64,000 nucleotides of DNA from a virus. Location: positions 33,389 to 97,388 of the IMG/VR virus record IMGVR_UViG_3300048821_000386; one strand, 5' to 3'. Position numbers and translations under genes: made by a program. Shown here piece after piece: positions 57,460-64,000 of this stretch; position 1 is the first letter of the stretch; every line of letters begins with the position of its first letter. Below the pieces are notes generated by a model. It was not told the origin of the DNA. It was given only the letters and a program-made list of their open reading frames with translations, and did not search any database.

Positions 57460-57497
57460 AATGCCGCCCCAACAAGGTAATGAGAGATCTTCAGAAC

Positions 57498-57524
57498 GGC
57501 GGGTCTGTAGACTGCAGACCCGCC
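57498..57524 (+). terminator. Terminator hairpin
   Basis: A ten-base stem GGCGGGTCTG/CAGACCCGCC is followed by TGTTCT, 38 bases after the stop at 57459. Confidence 0.6.
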
Positions 57525-57541
57525 TGTTCTGCCGGAGACCT

Positions 57542-57787
57542 ATGGCAGCAAACAAGTATTTCGAGTTCAACACCGACGCCGAGTGCCGAGCTTTCGTCAA
57601 GGGCGTCCTCTATGTGAACGATGGAACGATCCGAGTCGAGGGAACTTTTGATGTTCCTGGCGCAGGCAATCGTCGCTTCATCGACACCAAACGGTATGTC
57701 CATATCCTCGATCTCGATGGATCTCGCTCAGATTCGGACAAAGTGCCTCCACGTTGGAGGAATCGTTCCAAGATCGAGCAGGACTGA
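57542..57787 (+). CDS. Small beta-rich protein of unknown function
   Basis: 81 residues from the ATG at 57542 (GGAGACC upstream). KYFEFNTDAECRAFVKGVLY and DGTIRVEGTFDVPGAGN give an alternating helix-strand pattern. It is followed two bases later by the next gene. No family is recognised. Confidence 0.6.
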   Translation: MAANKYFEFNTDAECRAFVKGVLYVNDGTIRVEGTFDVPGAGNRRFIDTKRYVHILDLDGSRSDSDKVPPRWRNRSKIEQD

Positions 57788-57789
57788 CC

Positions 57790-58032
57790 ATGTTCATCCT
57801 CTTCATCAAGCTTCTGGATGTCCACCCCGATGGCTTAAAGTCCGATGTGCTTGAGCTGGAATCGCTGGAATTTGAGTCGAAGCCGAACGCAACACAGGTA
57901 ACGGAAGCTGCGATAGCCGCGGCCAAGGCGCTTCACAAGGAACTCGGCGAACCGCCGGAAGCAGATTCAATCTTCCATCACAACACCGATCCCTGCATTG
58001 GCCTGATGGACATCGGAACGCACGATTACTAA
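57790..58032 (+). CDS. Small acidic protein of unknown function
   Basis: 80 residues from the ATG at 57790 (MFILFIKLLDVHPDGLKSDV). Acidic, helical, with HHNTDPC near the end that could bind a metal. It lies directly upstream of the ligase gene. Confidence 0.55.
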   Translation: MFILFIKLLDVHPDGLKSDVLELESLEFESKPNATQVTEAAIAAAKALHKELGEPPEADSIFHHNTDPCIGLMDIGTHDY

Positions 58033-58044
58033 ACCGGAGGGCGT

Positions 58045-59709
58045 ATGGGCTTTATCAGAACGTTGGCCCGTGCCGCCATTCTTTGGGGCCAGGAGAACGC
58101 ATTGGATGTGCTGAGTGCCGTTGTTCTCCCCAGCACCAGCAGTGCAGTCACACGCGCGCTTGGGCGTACCCCGAGCCGCTGGATTACGAGGAACCTCTGG
58201 AATGTCAGAACGGTTGATGGAGCTATCCTTGGGGGTTTGGCACCTGTTCAATCAGGTGCTAAATACACTCTCCCAAAAGGGCTGCCAAAAGTCAGCTCGC
58301 GCGTTCTCGCCATCGAGAACGAACCGCATACTGTTGATGGTTTCAGCGGAGTCATCGCGTCCGGCTATGGCAAGGGAACCAAGACCCTCTTAGCCGACGA
58401 GACCGTGGCCGTGAAGATCGGGACCAAGATGTTCTTGTCCCGGATGAACTACCACTTCCATGAGGCTGACAAAGCCGGCCCTCATTTCGACCTGGCTGTC
58501 GCCGATGTGCCTCCTGGCACAGAGCAGTGGGAACTGAACATTCCCCGTGGCGATTACAAAGGCCGGTACGCATTCATCACGACCGAGAAGGGCGTGATCG
58601 TAATTCCCATGAACGACGACGGCCTGGCGTTGGAAAAACCCTCCTACTCTCTCAGGCCCAAAGAGTTCCTGGAACAAGTCGGGCGGGATAACACGAAGGC
58701 TGCTATTGGCTTTGCCGAGCGCCGCGTCAAGGACGTCATTGTCCCCGCCCAACCTTCACAGCAGTGGGTCATCGAGCATAAGCTCGATGGTTCGCTTGCC
58801 AACTTCACCATTGGCAAGGGCCGTGCTGTATTCCATTCGCACCGGCCAACAGGCGAGACCTATTACGACCGGATTCCTCAACTCGAGGATCTGCACAACC
58901 ACTCCCGGTTCTTCACATCTCGCAAGCTGATGCCTTATCCCGACCTGGAAGGAACCGTCGGTAAGGTCGAACTCTACCATCCCGATGGCGTCGGCCGCGT
59001 GGCTGGCATCTTGAACGCGCTTCCTGAGCGCGCGCAGGAGATCCAGCGGCTTCGTGGCCCAGCAACCGCTCACTGCTGGGACCTGGTCAAGTACAAGGGC
59101 AAGGACGTAAGTGGTTTGCCGTATGTCCAGCGCCGGTACCTGGCTGAGAAGGTCATAGATGAGATCAGGTTCTTCAACAGCAACTGGAACATGGTCCGCG
59201 CCTGCAAACCCGGGGAGGATCCGATTGCTTTCTACAACGAGATTGTTTCTCTTCCGCTACCTTTTGGCGAAGGTGTTGTCGTCAAAGCAGCCGGAGATCC
59301 CGCTGGCGGAACGTGGTTCAAGGTCAAACAGGTTGACTTCGCTGACCTGGAATTGGTTGAAGTGCTGCCGGGTACGGGCAAGTACAGCGATTCGGTCGGG
59401 CGACTGGTTGTTCGGAATCCGGAAAACGGGGCACTCGGAGAGGTCGGTTCATTCGCAATCACGGATGAGAGGCGTGAATGGATCTGGACTCACCGAGAGA
59501 ACGTGGTCGGAGCCGTTGTCAAGATTCGAGTGCAAGAGATAACCGACCGCGGAGCACCGCGTGCCGGTGTCTTCATGGATTTCCATGAAGGCAAAGGCCC
59601 AACCGAAGCAGGCTTGCTCATGTATGCGGAGAGTTTGGCCGGAGCTGATCCGGAGGAGACAACGCGAATCAAGTACAAGCTCATCAGTTCGGCTGGTTGG
59701 AGGCGGTAA
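58045..59709 (+). CDS. ATP-dependent ligase with an N-terminal LigD phosphoesterase-like domain
   Basis: 554 residues (GGAGG upstream). Residues about 130-190 contain MNYHFHEADKAGPHFDLAV and WELNIPRGDYKGRYAF, matching the LigD 3'-phosphoesterase signature HxxxxxxxxHYDLR...W.vP.G, with His and Asp at the metal-binding places. The ligase core follows: motif I EHKLDGSLANF with K246, motif III GTVGKVELYHP, motif IV GEGVVVKA, motif V GTWFKVKQV, then an OB-like C-terminal part. It should seal nicks and trim damaged 3' ends, perhaps in DNA repair. The C-terminal DPEETTRIKYKLISSAGWRR is repeated in altered form behind the HNH gene. Confidence 0.82.
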   Translation: MGFIRTLARAAILWGQENALDVLSAVVLPSTSSAVTRALGRTPSRWITRNLWNVRTVDGAILGGLAPVQSGAKYTLPKGLPKVSSRVLAIENEPHTVDGFSGVIASGYGKGTKTLLADETVAVKIGTKMFLSRMNYHFHEADKAGPHFDLAVADVPPGTEQWELNIPRGDYKGRYAFITTEKGVIVIPMNDDGLALEKPSYSLRPKEFLEQVGRDNTKAAIGFAERRVKDVIVPAQPSQQWVIEHKLDGSLANFTIGKGRAVFHSHRPTGETYYDRIPQLEDLHNHSRFFTSRKLMPYPDLEGTVGKVELYHPDGVGRVAGILNALPERAQEIQRLRGPATAHCWDLVKYKGKDVSGLPYVQRRYLAEKVIDEIRFFNSNWNMVRACKPGEDPIAFYNEIVSLPLPFGEGVVVKAAGDPAGGTWFKVKQVDFADLELVEVLPGTGKYSDSVGRLVVRNPENGALGEVGSFAITDERREWIWTHRENVVGAVVKIRVQEITDRGAPRAGVFMDFHEGKGPTEAGLLMYAESLAGADPEETTRIKYKLISSAGWRR

Positions 59710-60431
59710 TTCCTAGTTTGGTGAATCTGAGCGGACAGCAGTTCGGGCTCCTCAAAGCCCTCAGTCGCTGCACGAAAGGTGATCATGGCTACTATCACTG
59801 CGTTTGCAACTGCGGCAACAGGATCGACGTTCGTTCAGATTCGTTGGTAGCGGGCAAGAAGACCTCATGTGGTTGTAACGAGAGCGCTCAGGTCAAGATC
59901 GGCCAGGTCTTCGGCTTTCTGGCAGTTCGCCGGTTCCTGCGTGTCACCAATACTCGGCAGGTTCGCTGGAAGTGTGAATGCGTATGCGGCAAGATGGTCG
60001 TAGCCCAGACCTTCGACCTCATTGCCGGCAAGATGAAGTCCTGTAAGTGCCGCGGAGTATCTGTCGAAAGCAAGTGCATGGTCCGGGCCATGTCAGTGCT
60101 ACCAACGTCGGCAGCGCACCGAGGCCTTGGATTCAGCCTCACAGAGCATGAAGTTAAGAAGCTCATCTTTGGAGACTGTTACTACTGTGGGGCTACGCCG
60201 GAGGAAGGTCAGGCGTTCAAGCGCAAGAAATACAAGACAAAGAAAATGTATCCGATGAACGGTATCGACCGCTTGAACAGCGACGTCGGGTATGTGTCAG
60301 GAAACTGTGTTTCAGCTTGCTCTGTGTGCAACATCGCTAAAAGCACTTTGACTGTAGACGAATTCCTCGGCTGGACCAGGCGTGTGGTTCACCATCAGAT
60401 TCAAAAAGGCCAGCTCGCAAGAGCTTCGTGA
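59697..60431 (+). CDS. HNH homing endonuclease with two zinc-ribbon (AP2-type) units
   Basis: About 240 residues. The start is uncertain: a TTG at 59697 lies inside the ligase tail, while NLS at about 59721 with an upstream GTG is another candidate. Two ribbon units (FGLLKALSRCTKGD, CVCNCGNRI, TSCGC; then FGFLAVRRFLRVTN, CECVCGK, KSCKC) are followed by an HNH domain (GDCYYCGATPEE, NGIDRLNSDVGY, ACSVCNIAKSTL). It is a paralog of the enzyme at 50514-51137. It sits exactly at the 3' end of the ligase gene. Confidence 0.88.
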   Translation: MEAVIPSLVNLSGQQFGLLKALSRCTKGDHGYYHCVCNCGNRIDVRSDSLVAGKKTSCGCNESAQVKIGQVFGFLAVRRFLRVTNTRQVRWKCECVCGKMVVAQTFDLIAGKMKSCKCRGVSVESKCMVRAMSVLPTSAAHRGLGFSLTEHEVKKLIFGDCYYCGATPEEGQAFKRKKYKTKKMYPMNGIDRLNSDVGYVSGNCVSACSVCNIAKSTLTVDEFLGWTRRVVHHQIQKGQLARAS

Positions 60432-60492
60432 CCAAGAACAAATGATGCGGACCAAGTACGCGTTGATCGCGGCCGCAGGATGGAAGAGGTAA
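60430..60492 (+). pseudogene. Displaced 3' end of the ligase gene
   Basis: Directly after the HNH stop the frame DQEQMMRTKYALIAAAGWKR ends in TAA. It aligns without gaps to the ligase C-terminus DPEETTRIKYKLISSAGWRR (11 identities in 18 or so positions). It has no start or ribosome binding site. It is probably the original ligase end, cut off when the homing element inserted and supplied a replacement tail. Confidence 0.75.
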
Positions 60493-60532
60493 CTCACGGT
60501 GCATCACACACGGAATGCTATCGGAGGGCGCT

Positions 60533-60847
60533 ATGGGTTCCTTCGTCTTTATAGTGCTGGTCCTGGGTTTTATCTGGATCGTGCGAGGTCTGGCTAAGGC
60601 AGAACAACGCCGTCAACTGGCCCGGCAGGCCGGCTTCACAGAGGAAGAGATCAATCGGATCGACCAGAAGAATCTGGCGATCCAGACATTTCTTGCCGGG
60701 TTGATTGTTGGCCCGGCGACATTCATCGGAATGATCTTTCTGACGTGCTTGTTGGTCTGGGTTCTCTTTCCAGTAGGTCTGCTAGCCACGCTGGTCCTTT
60801 GGTCCTTGTACCTGAAGTGGTTACGCTCATTTTACCGGGGGAACTGA
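60533..60847 (+). CDS. Small membrane protein with three hydrophobic segments
   Basis: 104 residues from the ATG at 60533 (GGAGGG upstream). An N-terminal helix (SFVFIVLVLGFIWIVRGL) is followed by a polar helical stretch and two more hydrophobic helices (FLAGLIVGPATFIGMIFLTC and WVLFPVGLLATLVLWSLYL). The function is unknown. Confidence 0.65.
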   Translation: MGSFVFIVLVLGFIWIVRGLAKAEQRRQLARQAGFTEEEINRIDQKNLAIQTFLAGLIVGPATFIGMIFLTCLLVWVLFPVGLLATLVLWSLYLKWLRSFYRGN

Positions 60848-60848
60848 T

Positions 60849-61055
60849 ATGTCCGCATCGCACGCCACGATCGCTGCTGGGTACATCAGCATGGCAGAGG
60901 AGGAACTCGAGCAGGATCTGGCCTCGACAATGAAAACGGTTCTGGACCGAGAACCCAACATCGCACACCGCGCGCTGGTCTTCGTTCTTCAGGACGAGTG
61001 CCTGGTGACTTTTGAGAAAGCAGACTCTTACATCAAATCGCACCGGGAGGTGTAG
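60849..61055 (+). CDS. Small acidic protein
   Basis: A 68-residue protein (MSASHATIAAGYISMAEEEL...) starting two bases after the previous stop. Helical and acidic. It is coupled to the acidic protein gene that follows after three bases. The function is unknown. Confidence 0.6.
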   Translation: MSASHATIAAGYISMAEEELEQDLASTMKTVLDREPNIAHRALVFVLQDECLVTFEKADSYIKSHREV

Positions 61056-61057
61056 CC

Positions 61058-61294
61058 GTGTTCATTGAAGGAGATTCAGTCGTTGGCATCGACGCCAAGG
61101 AACTCTTCGACTTCTTCGACGATCTGCTCGATGTAGATCCGGGCCTGGACGACTCCGACCTGGTTGAAGAAGTCAGCGACGAGTACGACCTGGATTACGA
61201 GGATGCGCTGGAAGCCGTCTCGCAGTACAACATCCATCTCGAAGAAGAGTCGGACTTCGATGACGACGAGGAAGACGACGAAGAGGACTTCTGA
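61058..61294 (+). CDS. Extremely acidic protein, DNA-mimic candidate
   Basis: 78 residues with a GTG start. More than 35 Asp/Glu (KELFDFFDDLLDVDPGLDD, and a C-terminal DFDDDEEDDEEDF) with one or two Lys/Arg. Phages use such proteins as DNA mimics (Ocr, ArdA-like) against restriction or other DNA-binding defence proteins. The small size and helical pattern fit that idea, but acidic assembly chaperones look alike. It overlaps the next gene as TGATG. Confidence 0.6.
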   Translation: MFIEGDSVVGIDAKELFDFFDDLLDVDPGLDDSDLVEEVSDEYDLDYEDALEAVSQYNIHLEEESDFDDDEEDDEEDF

Positions 61295-61674
61295 TGGAGA
61301 TCTTTGTCTTTGGATCGAATCTCGCCGGCAGGCATGGAGCTGGGGCGGCGCTGGCCGCCTTGAAGGATCACGGCGCTATCTACGGCTGTGGTGAAGGCAT
61401 CCAGGGTCAGTCGTATGCCATTCCAACGAAGGACCGGACGCCCTGGCCCTCCAAGCCAAAGACACTGCCGCTTTACGTGATTGCAGAGTACATCACCGAA
61501 TTCCTCCAGTTCTCCCAGCTTCATCCGGAGCTGACCTTCAACATGACGCGGATTGGCTGCGGCCTGGCCGGTTACAAGGATCACGAGATCGCTCCCATGT
61601 TCCGCGGGGCTTCTCCCAATGTGATCTTTCCTCCTGAATGGCTGCCTTATATTGAGCGCAGCAAGGCCGCCTGA
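61294..61674 (+). CDS. Macro-domain-like phage protein (A1S_2505 type)
   Basis: A 126-residue protein. MEIFVFGSNLAGRHGAGAAL, IQGQSYAIPTKDRTPW and MTRIGCGLAGYKDHEIAPMF are the characteristic blocks of a widespread phage protein that I believe to have a macro-like ADP-ribose-binding fold. The Gly-rich N-terminal loop and late RIGCGLAGY loop would hold the phosphates. It starts on the previous stop and is followed by a SLOG-like gene, suggesting joint work on ADP-ribose or NAD-derived molecules. Confidence 0.65.
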   Translation: MEIFVFGSNLAGRHGAGAALAALKDHGAIYGCGEGIQGQSYAIPTKDRTPWPSKPKTLPLYVIAEYITEFLQFSQLHPELTFNMTRIGCGLAGYKDHEIAPMFRGASPNVIFPPEWLPYIERSKAA

Positions 61675-61675
61675 C

Positions 61676-62260
61676 GTGGACGAGCTGGCAGTTGCCATCA
61701 TCGGAACTCGAAACCCTGACCAGCGTCAGGAGCGAAAGGCCCGGTTCCTCGCCTACCACCTGAGCCACCATTACGGCTGCAGGATCAAGACAGGCGGAGC
61801 TTACGGGATTGACCAGGCAGCCATGCTGGGCGCACGGATCGATATGCTGGACATCTGTCTCCCTTGGGCCTCCTACAACAAGGAGATCATTCCCAAATGC
61901 GCGCGCCTTATCATTGCTGACCGTTTTCGGACTGCTAAATGGTTCGAGTCTGTTGAGAACTACCATCCGGCGCCTGACAAGCTGACCAACGGCGCAAGGG
62001 CACTCCACGCACGCAACTTCGGTGTCATCCAACCAGCACATCTGGTAATTGCTTTCCCGAATGCAGATGGTGGCGGCGGAACAGGACAGGGGATTCGCAT
62101 CGCCGAGGCTCTGAACATTCCGGTAATGCAGTTCAACAAAGGGGCTGAGGCAGTCCTGATGAATCAGACCCTGCTCACGGCCGTAAACCATCTTGGCCTT
62201 ATTCCCGGCGCCGGCTTAGTCCGTGTCACCGAAAGCGAGAACGTCGATGTCTATGTTTGA
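61676..62260 (+). CDS. SLOG-superfamily Rossmann protein
   Basis: 194 residues from a GTG at 61676. The Rossmann pattern of the SLOG/DprA/LOG group is visible: AVAIIGTRNPDQRQ, KTGGAYGIDQAAMLGA, DICLPWASYN, and FPNADGGGGTGQGIRIAEAL. Members bind NAD- or nucleotide-derived ligands; one acts as the sensor in Thoeris defence and others hydrolyse cytokinin nucleotides. The phage copy directly follows a macro-like gene. Whether it binds, cleaves or sponges a signal is unknown. Confidence 0.7.
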   Translation: MDELAVAIIGTRNPDQRQERKARFLAYHLSHHYGCRIKTGGAYGIDQAAMLGARIDMLDICLPWASYNKEIIPKCARLIIADRFRTAKWFESVENYHPAPDKLTNGARALHARNFGVIQPAHLVIAFPNADGGGGTGQGIRIAEALNIPVMQFNKGAEAVLMNQTLLTAVNHLGLIPGAGLVRVTESENVDVYV

Positions 62261-62672
62261 AATCGTCCCACCGGAGCCGGTTGTCGTTTCCGACAAGCTG
62301 GCTGAGAAGATCCTGCAGTTCATCGGATCCTTTATGCACGCCGACTGTTCTTCCATGGCTGAGGCGTTGTTCGCAGCAGTTCCTGAGTTGAAACTGGTCG
62401 ACAACGCGCTCACCACGATGGAAACGGTCTACAACGACTGCCTGCTGACCCAACAGGGAATCAGCGACCTCGACGGAAAGAACCTGGCCGCAACCATGGA
62501 CAACATCCAGGAGAGCTTCCAGGCACTCACTGGCCACGAGTGCCGACCGTGTGACTTCAACATGGACCCCGGCGCCGGCAGAGAGCCGGAAGACGGCGAG
62601 GACGAGGACGAAGACGCCCAGCAGTCAGTGGGAGAAGACGGCAACCAAGTCGCTCATCCTGCCGAAGACTGA
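62247..62672 (+). CDS. Protein with acidic C-terminal tail
   Basis: 141 residues from an ATG at 62247 overlapping the previous gene. A helical domain (EKILQFIGSFMHADCSSMAE) with a CRPC motif is followed by a Glu/Asp-rich tail (GREPEDGEDEDEDAQQ). The function is unknown. The ribosome binding site is moderate. Confidence 0.6.
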   Translation: MSMFEIVPPEPVVVSDKLAEKILQFIGSFMHADCSSMAEALFAAVPELKLVDNALTTMETVYNDCLLTQQGISDLDGKNLAATMDNIQESFQALTGHECRPCDFNMDPGAGREPEDGEDEDEDAQQSVGEDGNQVAHPAED

Positions 62673-62727
62673 AACGGCTAGGTGTTTCACCCTATAGACA
62701 GATTCGTCCTATTGGCCGGGAAGGCCC

Positions 62728-62778
62728 ACGCAGTCCGCGCGCGATCCTCCTCGAGGGAGGCGAGAGCGAGGACTGCGT
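62728..62778 (+). terminator. Large hairpin upstream of the thioredoxin gene
   Basis: A nine-base outer stem (ACGCAGTCC, GGACTGCGT) encloses an inner CCTCC-TCGAG-GGAGG stem. It lies in the 154-base leader region before thioredoxin and may be a terminator or leader structure. Confidence 0.5.
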
Positions 62779-62826
62779 GCGCAGGACCGGGTGAACTGTT
62801 CTGAACTCATAGTCAGGAGAACCGCA

Positions 62827-63177
62827 ATGTCAGTGAAGACTTCGCTCACGAAGATTATGCCGACGTCGGACAAGGACTGGTGCGCCGACGTAACCAACTA
62901 CCCAGGTGCGGTTCTGGTGTTCTTCGCCGCCGCCTGGTGCGGCCCTTGCAAGCAACTGAAAGCTGTAGTTGAGACCGTTGCCGAAAAGCACTCCAACCTA
63001 AAGGTTGTCGAGTACGACGTGGATGCAGAACAGGGCCAGACCATTGCTTATGGTGTCAGGGGTATTCCTACCCTGATCCTGTTCAAGAGCGGCAGCCGTG
63101 CCGAGACGGTCACGGGCTATCAGTCTGTGGCGTCGGTGGAGCGGATGCTCGCCAGGCATCTGGACAAGGCGGCATAG
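62827..63177 (+). CDS. Thioredoxin
   Basis: 116 residues from the ATG at 62827 (AGGAG upstream). The active-site motif AAWCGPCKQLK, the cis-Pro region GIPTLILFKSGS and the standard length identify a classical thioredoxin. It would supply electrons to ribonucleotide reductase or help protein folding, and in T7 the host version is a polymerase factor. It is separated from the preceding gene by a hairpin. Confidence 0.93.
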   Translation: MSVKTSLTKIMPTSDKDWCADVTNYPGAVLVFFAAAWCGPCKQLKAVVETVAEKHSNLKVVEYDVDAEQGQTIAYGVRGIPTLILFKSGSRAETVTGYQSVASVERMLARHLDKAA

Positions 63178-63590
63178 TCGAAACTTATTAGAAGGCTGCA
63201 AAAAGCATATTCAATATTCAAAGCACGCAGCGTGCCCGGCTGAGCCGCTACCGGCCCTAGAATGCCATTATTTGCCCCATTTCAAAGCTATTTATCAAGT
63301 ACCCTTCCTCAACTCCCTTCCGTCTTCCAGATTGGTTTCGCCTGGCTGCCGCGTCTATCCGACCGGCAGCGGCAAAGCCTCCATCCGGCGCAGCATGATT
63401 CCAGACAAATGTCGCGTGAGACGGCTCTCCGCCAACAATAACAGTAGCAGCGAGCATGCCTGATCAGGCATCCGCCCGTCTTAACTTTCAGCGGCGGCGA
63501 ACTGGTCGGGGACCATGTTCCGAACCTTCGCTCGCCGGGACCAATCTCGGTCATCCAGCTGTCCCAAACAGGAAACGCAATTCAAGGGCA
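63178..63590. other. Intergenic region with a palindrome, no supported gene
   Basis: About 410 bases of lower coding quality. A 59-residue frame at 63262-63441 (MPLFAPFQSYLSSTLPQLPS...) has no ribosome binding site and I do not call it. A perfect 16-base palindrome ATGCCTGATCAGGCAT lies at 63456-63471 and could be an operator. Confidence 0.45.
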
Positions 63591-63851
63591 ATGAACATGT
63601 GCGTATGTCAAAAGTGCTCGTCGAGACGAATGCGACGGGCTGTTTGCGCTGATTGTCACGAACAGATGATGACACGATTAGGAACCGAAATCCGCAGGCT
63701 CCAAGGAGAAATCCTGGAGTTGCAAGTATCAGCAAACCTTCTGCGTGTAATTGGCCAATCTGCTGTTCGTCGATTCAGGCAAGGAAACGCCGATGGGAGC
63801 TTTGGTAGTTCAACTGATCTTGTCAAACTGACGGCAGATCAAACGCCATAA
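63591..63851 (+). CDS. Small zinc-finger/coiled-coil protein
   Basis: 86 residues from the ATG at 63591 (AAGGG upstream). CVCQKC and CADCHEQ form a plausible zinc knuckle, followed by a heptad helix (LGTEIRRLQGEILELQVSAN) and a polar tail. The layout suggests a dimeric nucleic-acid-binding regulator. Bases 63852-64000 hold no gene I can support. Confidence 0.6.
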   Translation: MNMCVCQKCSSRRMRRAVCADCHEQMMTRLGTEIRRLQGEILELQVSANLLRVIGQSAVRRFRQGNADGSFGSSTDLVKLTADQTP

Positions 63852-64000
63852 GGGTTTTCCCTGATGGTGCAACCTGTTCTTGGCCAGTAAAACCAAGGAG
63901 TGGTCCTGATGCCATGAAACACATCAGGTGGTGGAGGATGTCACGAGTTCAACCGTGATGCCCCAAAAGATGCCTACGACGCAGTGCCAGTGAAGCCATG

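Noticed and set aside
59697-60492. Group I or II intron, or intein, carrying the HNH gene
   Set aside because: No conserved intron core (such as a group II domain V) or intein splice motifs are visible, and the flanking frame is duplicated instead of interrupted.
1-64000. Integrase, excisionase or attachment sites indicating a temperate phage
   Set aside because: No such gene or flanking direct repeats could be recognised in this window, so lysogeny is not supported.

Overview
The window looks like part of the genome of a large tailed bacteriophage with a contractile tail, or a contig or integrated copy of one. It carries a tail sheath, a tail-tube-like protein, portal, prohead protease/scaffold, major capsid protein and large terminase. 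These sit among dozens of small, tightly packed genes with TAATG or ATGA overlaps and frequent GTG and TTG starts. I see no tRNA, integrase, rRNA or CRISPR array. The host cannot be fixed. A few genes between 26 and 29 kb (exported protein, Sel1-repeat protein) resemble genes of soil bacteria such as Acidobacteriota, but that is only a guess.

Layout. (1) 1-25,980, minus strand: virion and packaging block. Read in transcription order from 25.9 kb down to 0 it holds four Ala/Gly-rich membrane-like proteins, terminase, two unknowns, portal, protease/scaffold, a capsid-region protein with a heptad insert, major capsid protein, Ig-like protein, a lysis cassette (M15 endolysin, holin, membrane protein), neck or connector proteins, an HNH homing endonuclease, tail sheath and tail tube. 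(2) 26.0-29.05 kb, plus strand: an island of host-like genes (secreted protein, Sel1-repeat protein, zinc-ribbon/HEPN protein). (3) 29.2-33.8 kb, minus strand: HTH-calcineurin phosphoesterase, Cys-rich protein, exported coiled-coil protein, dual-specificity phosphatase and two small proteins. (4) 33.9-35.9 kb: AT-rich inverted repeats, a highly structured, probably pseudoknotted RNA with an intrinsic terminator, and a PAS-GGDEF diguanylate cyclase on the plus strand. (5) 36.2-40.03 kb, minus strand: small genes including a HicA-like protein and GroES. (6) 40.37-63.85 kb, plus strand: a 1017-residue protein that resembles the QDE-1/RDR family of double-psi beta-barrel RNA polymerases, a second long structured non-coding region, many small membrane and zinc proteins, a DUF4326-Lar fusion, a DUF2135 protein, an ATP-dependent ligase with a LigD phosphoesterase-like N-terminus, two HNH endonucleases, a macro-like plus SLOG pair, a very acidic protein and a thioredoxin.

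Two recurrent DNA motifs organise expression. CCTATACTAG (seven copies including variants) lies before several minus-strand units. CTTTGGTA (eight copies) lies mostly 29-62 bases before a start codon on both arms, often just after a terminator-like hairpin. These are candidate phage promoter classes.

The features that most merit follow-up are the RDR-like polymerase with its altered DxDxN motif, the two large structured RNA loci (one upstream of a diguanylate cyclase), the homing endonuclease that appears to have duplicated the 3' end of the ligase gene, the LigD-like phosphoesterase-ligase fusion, and the macro/SLOG/acidic gene cluster. All functions are inferred from sequence by eye. No database search was run.
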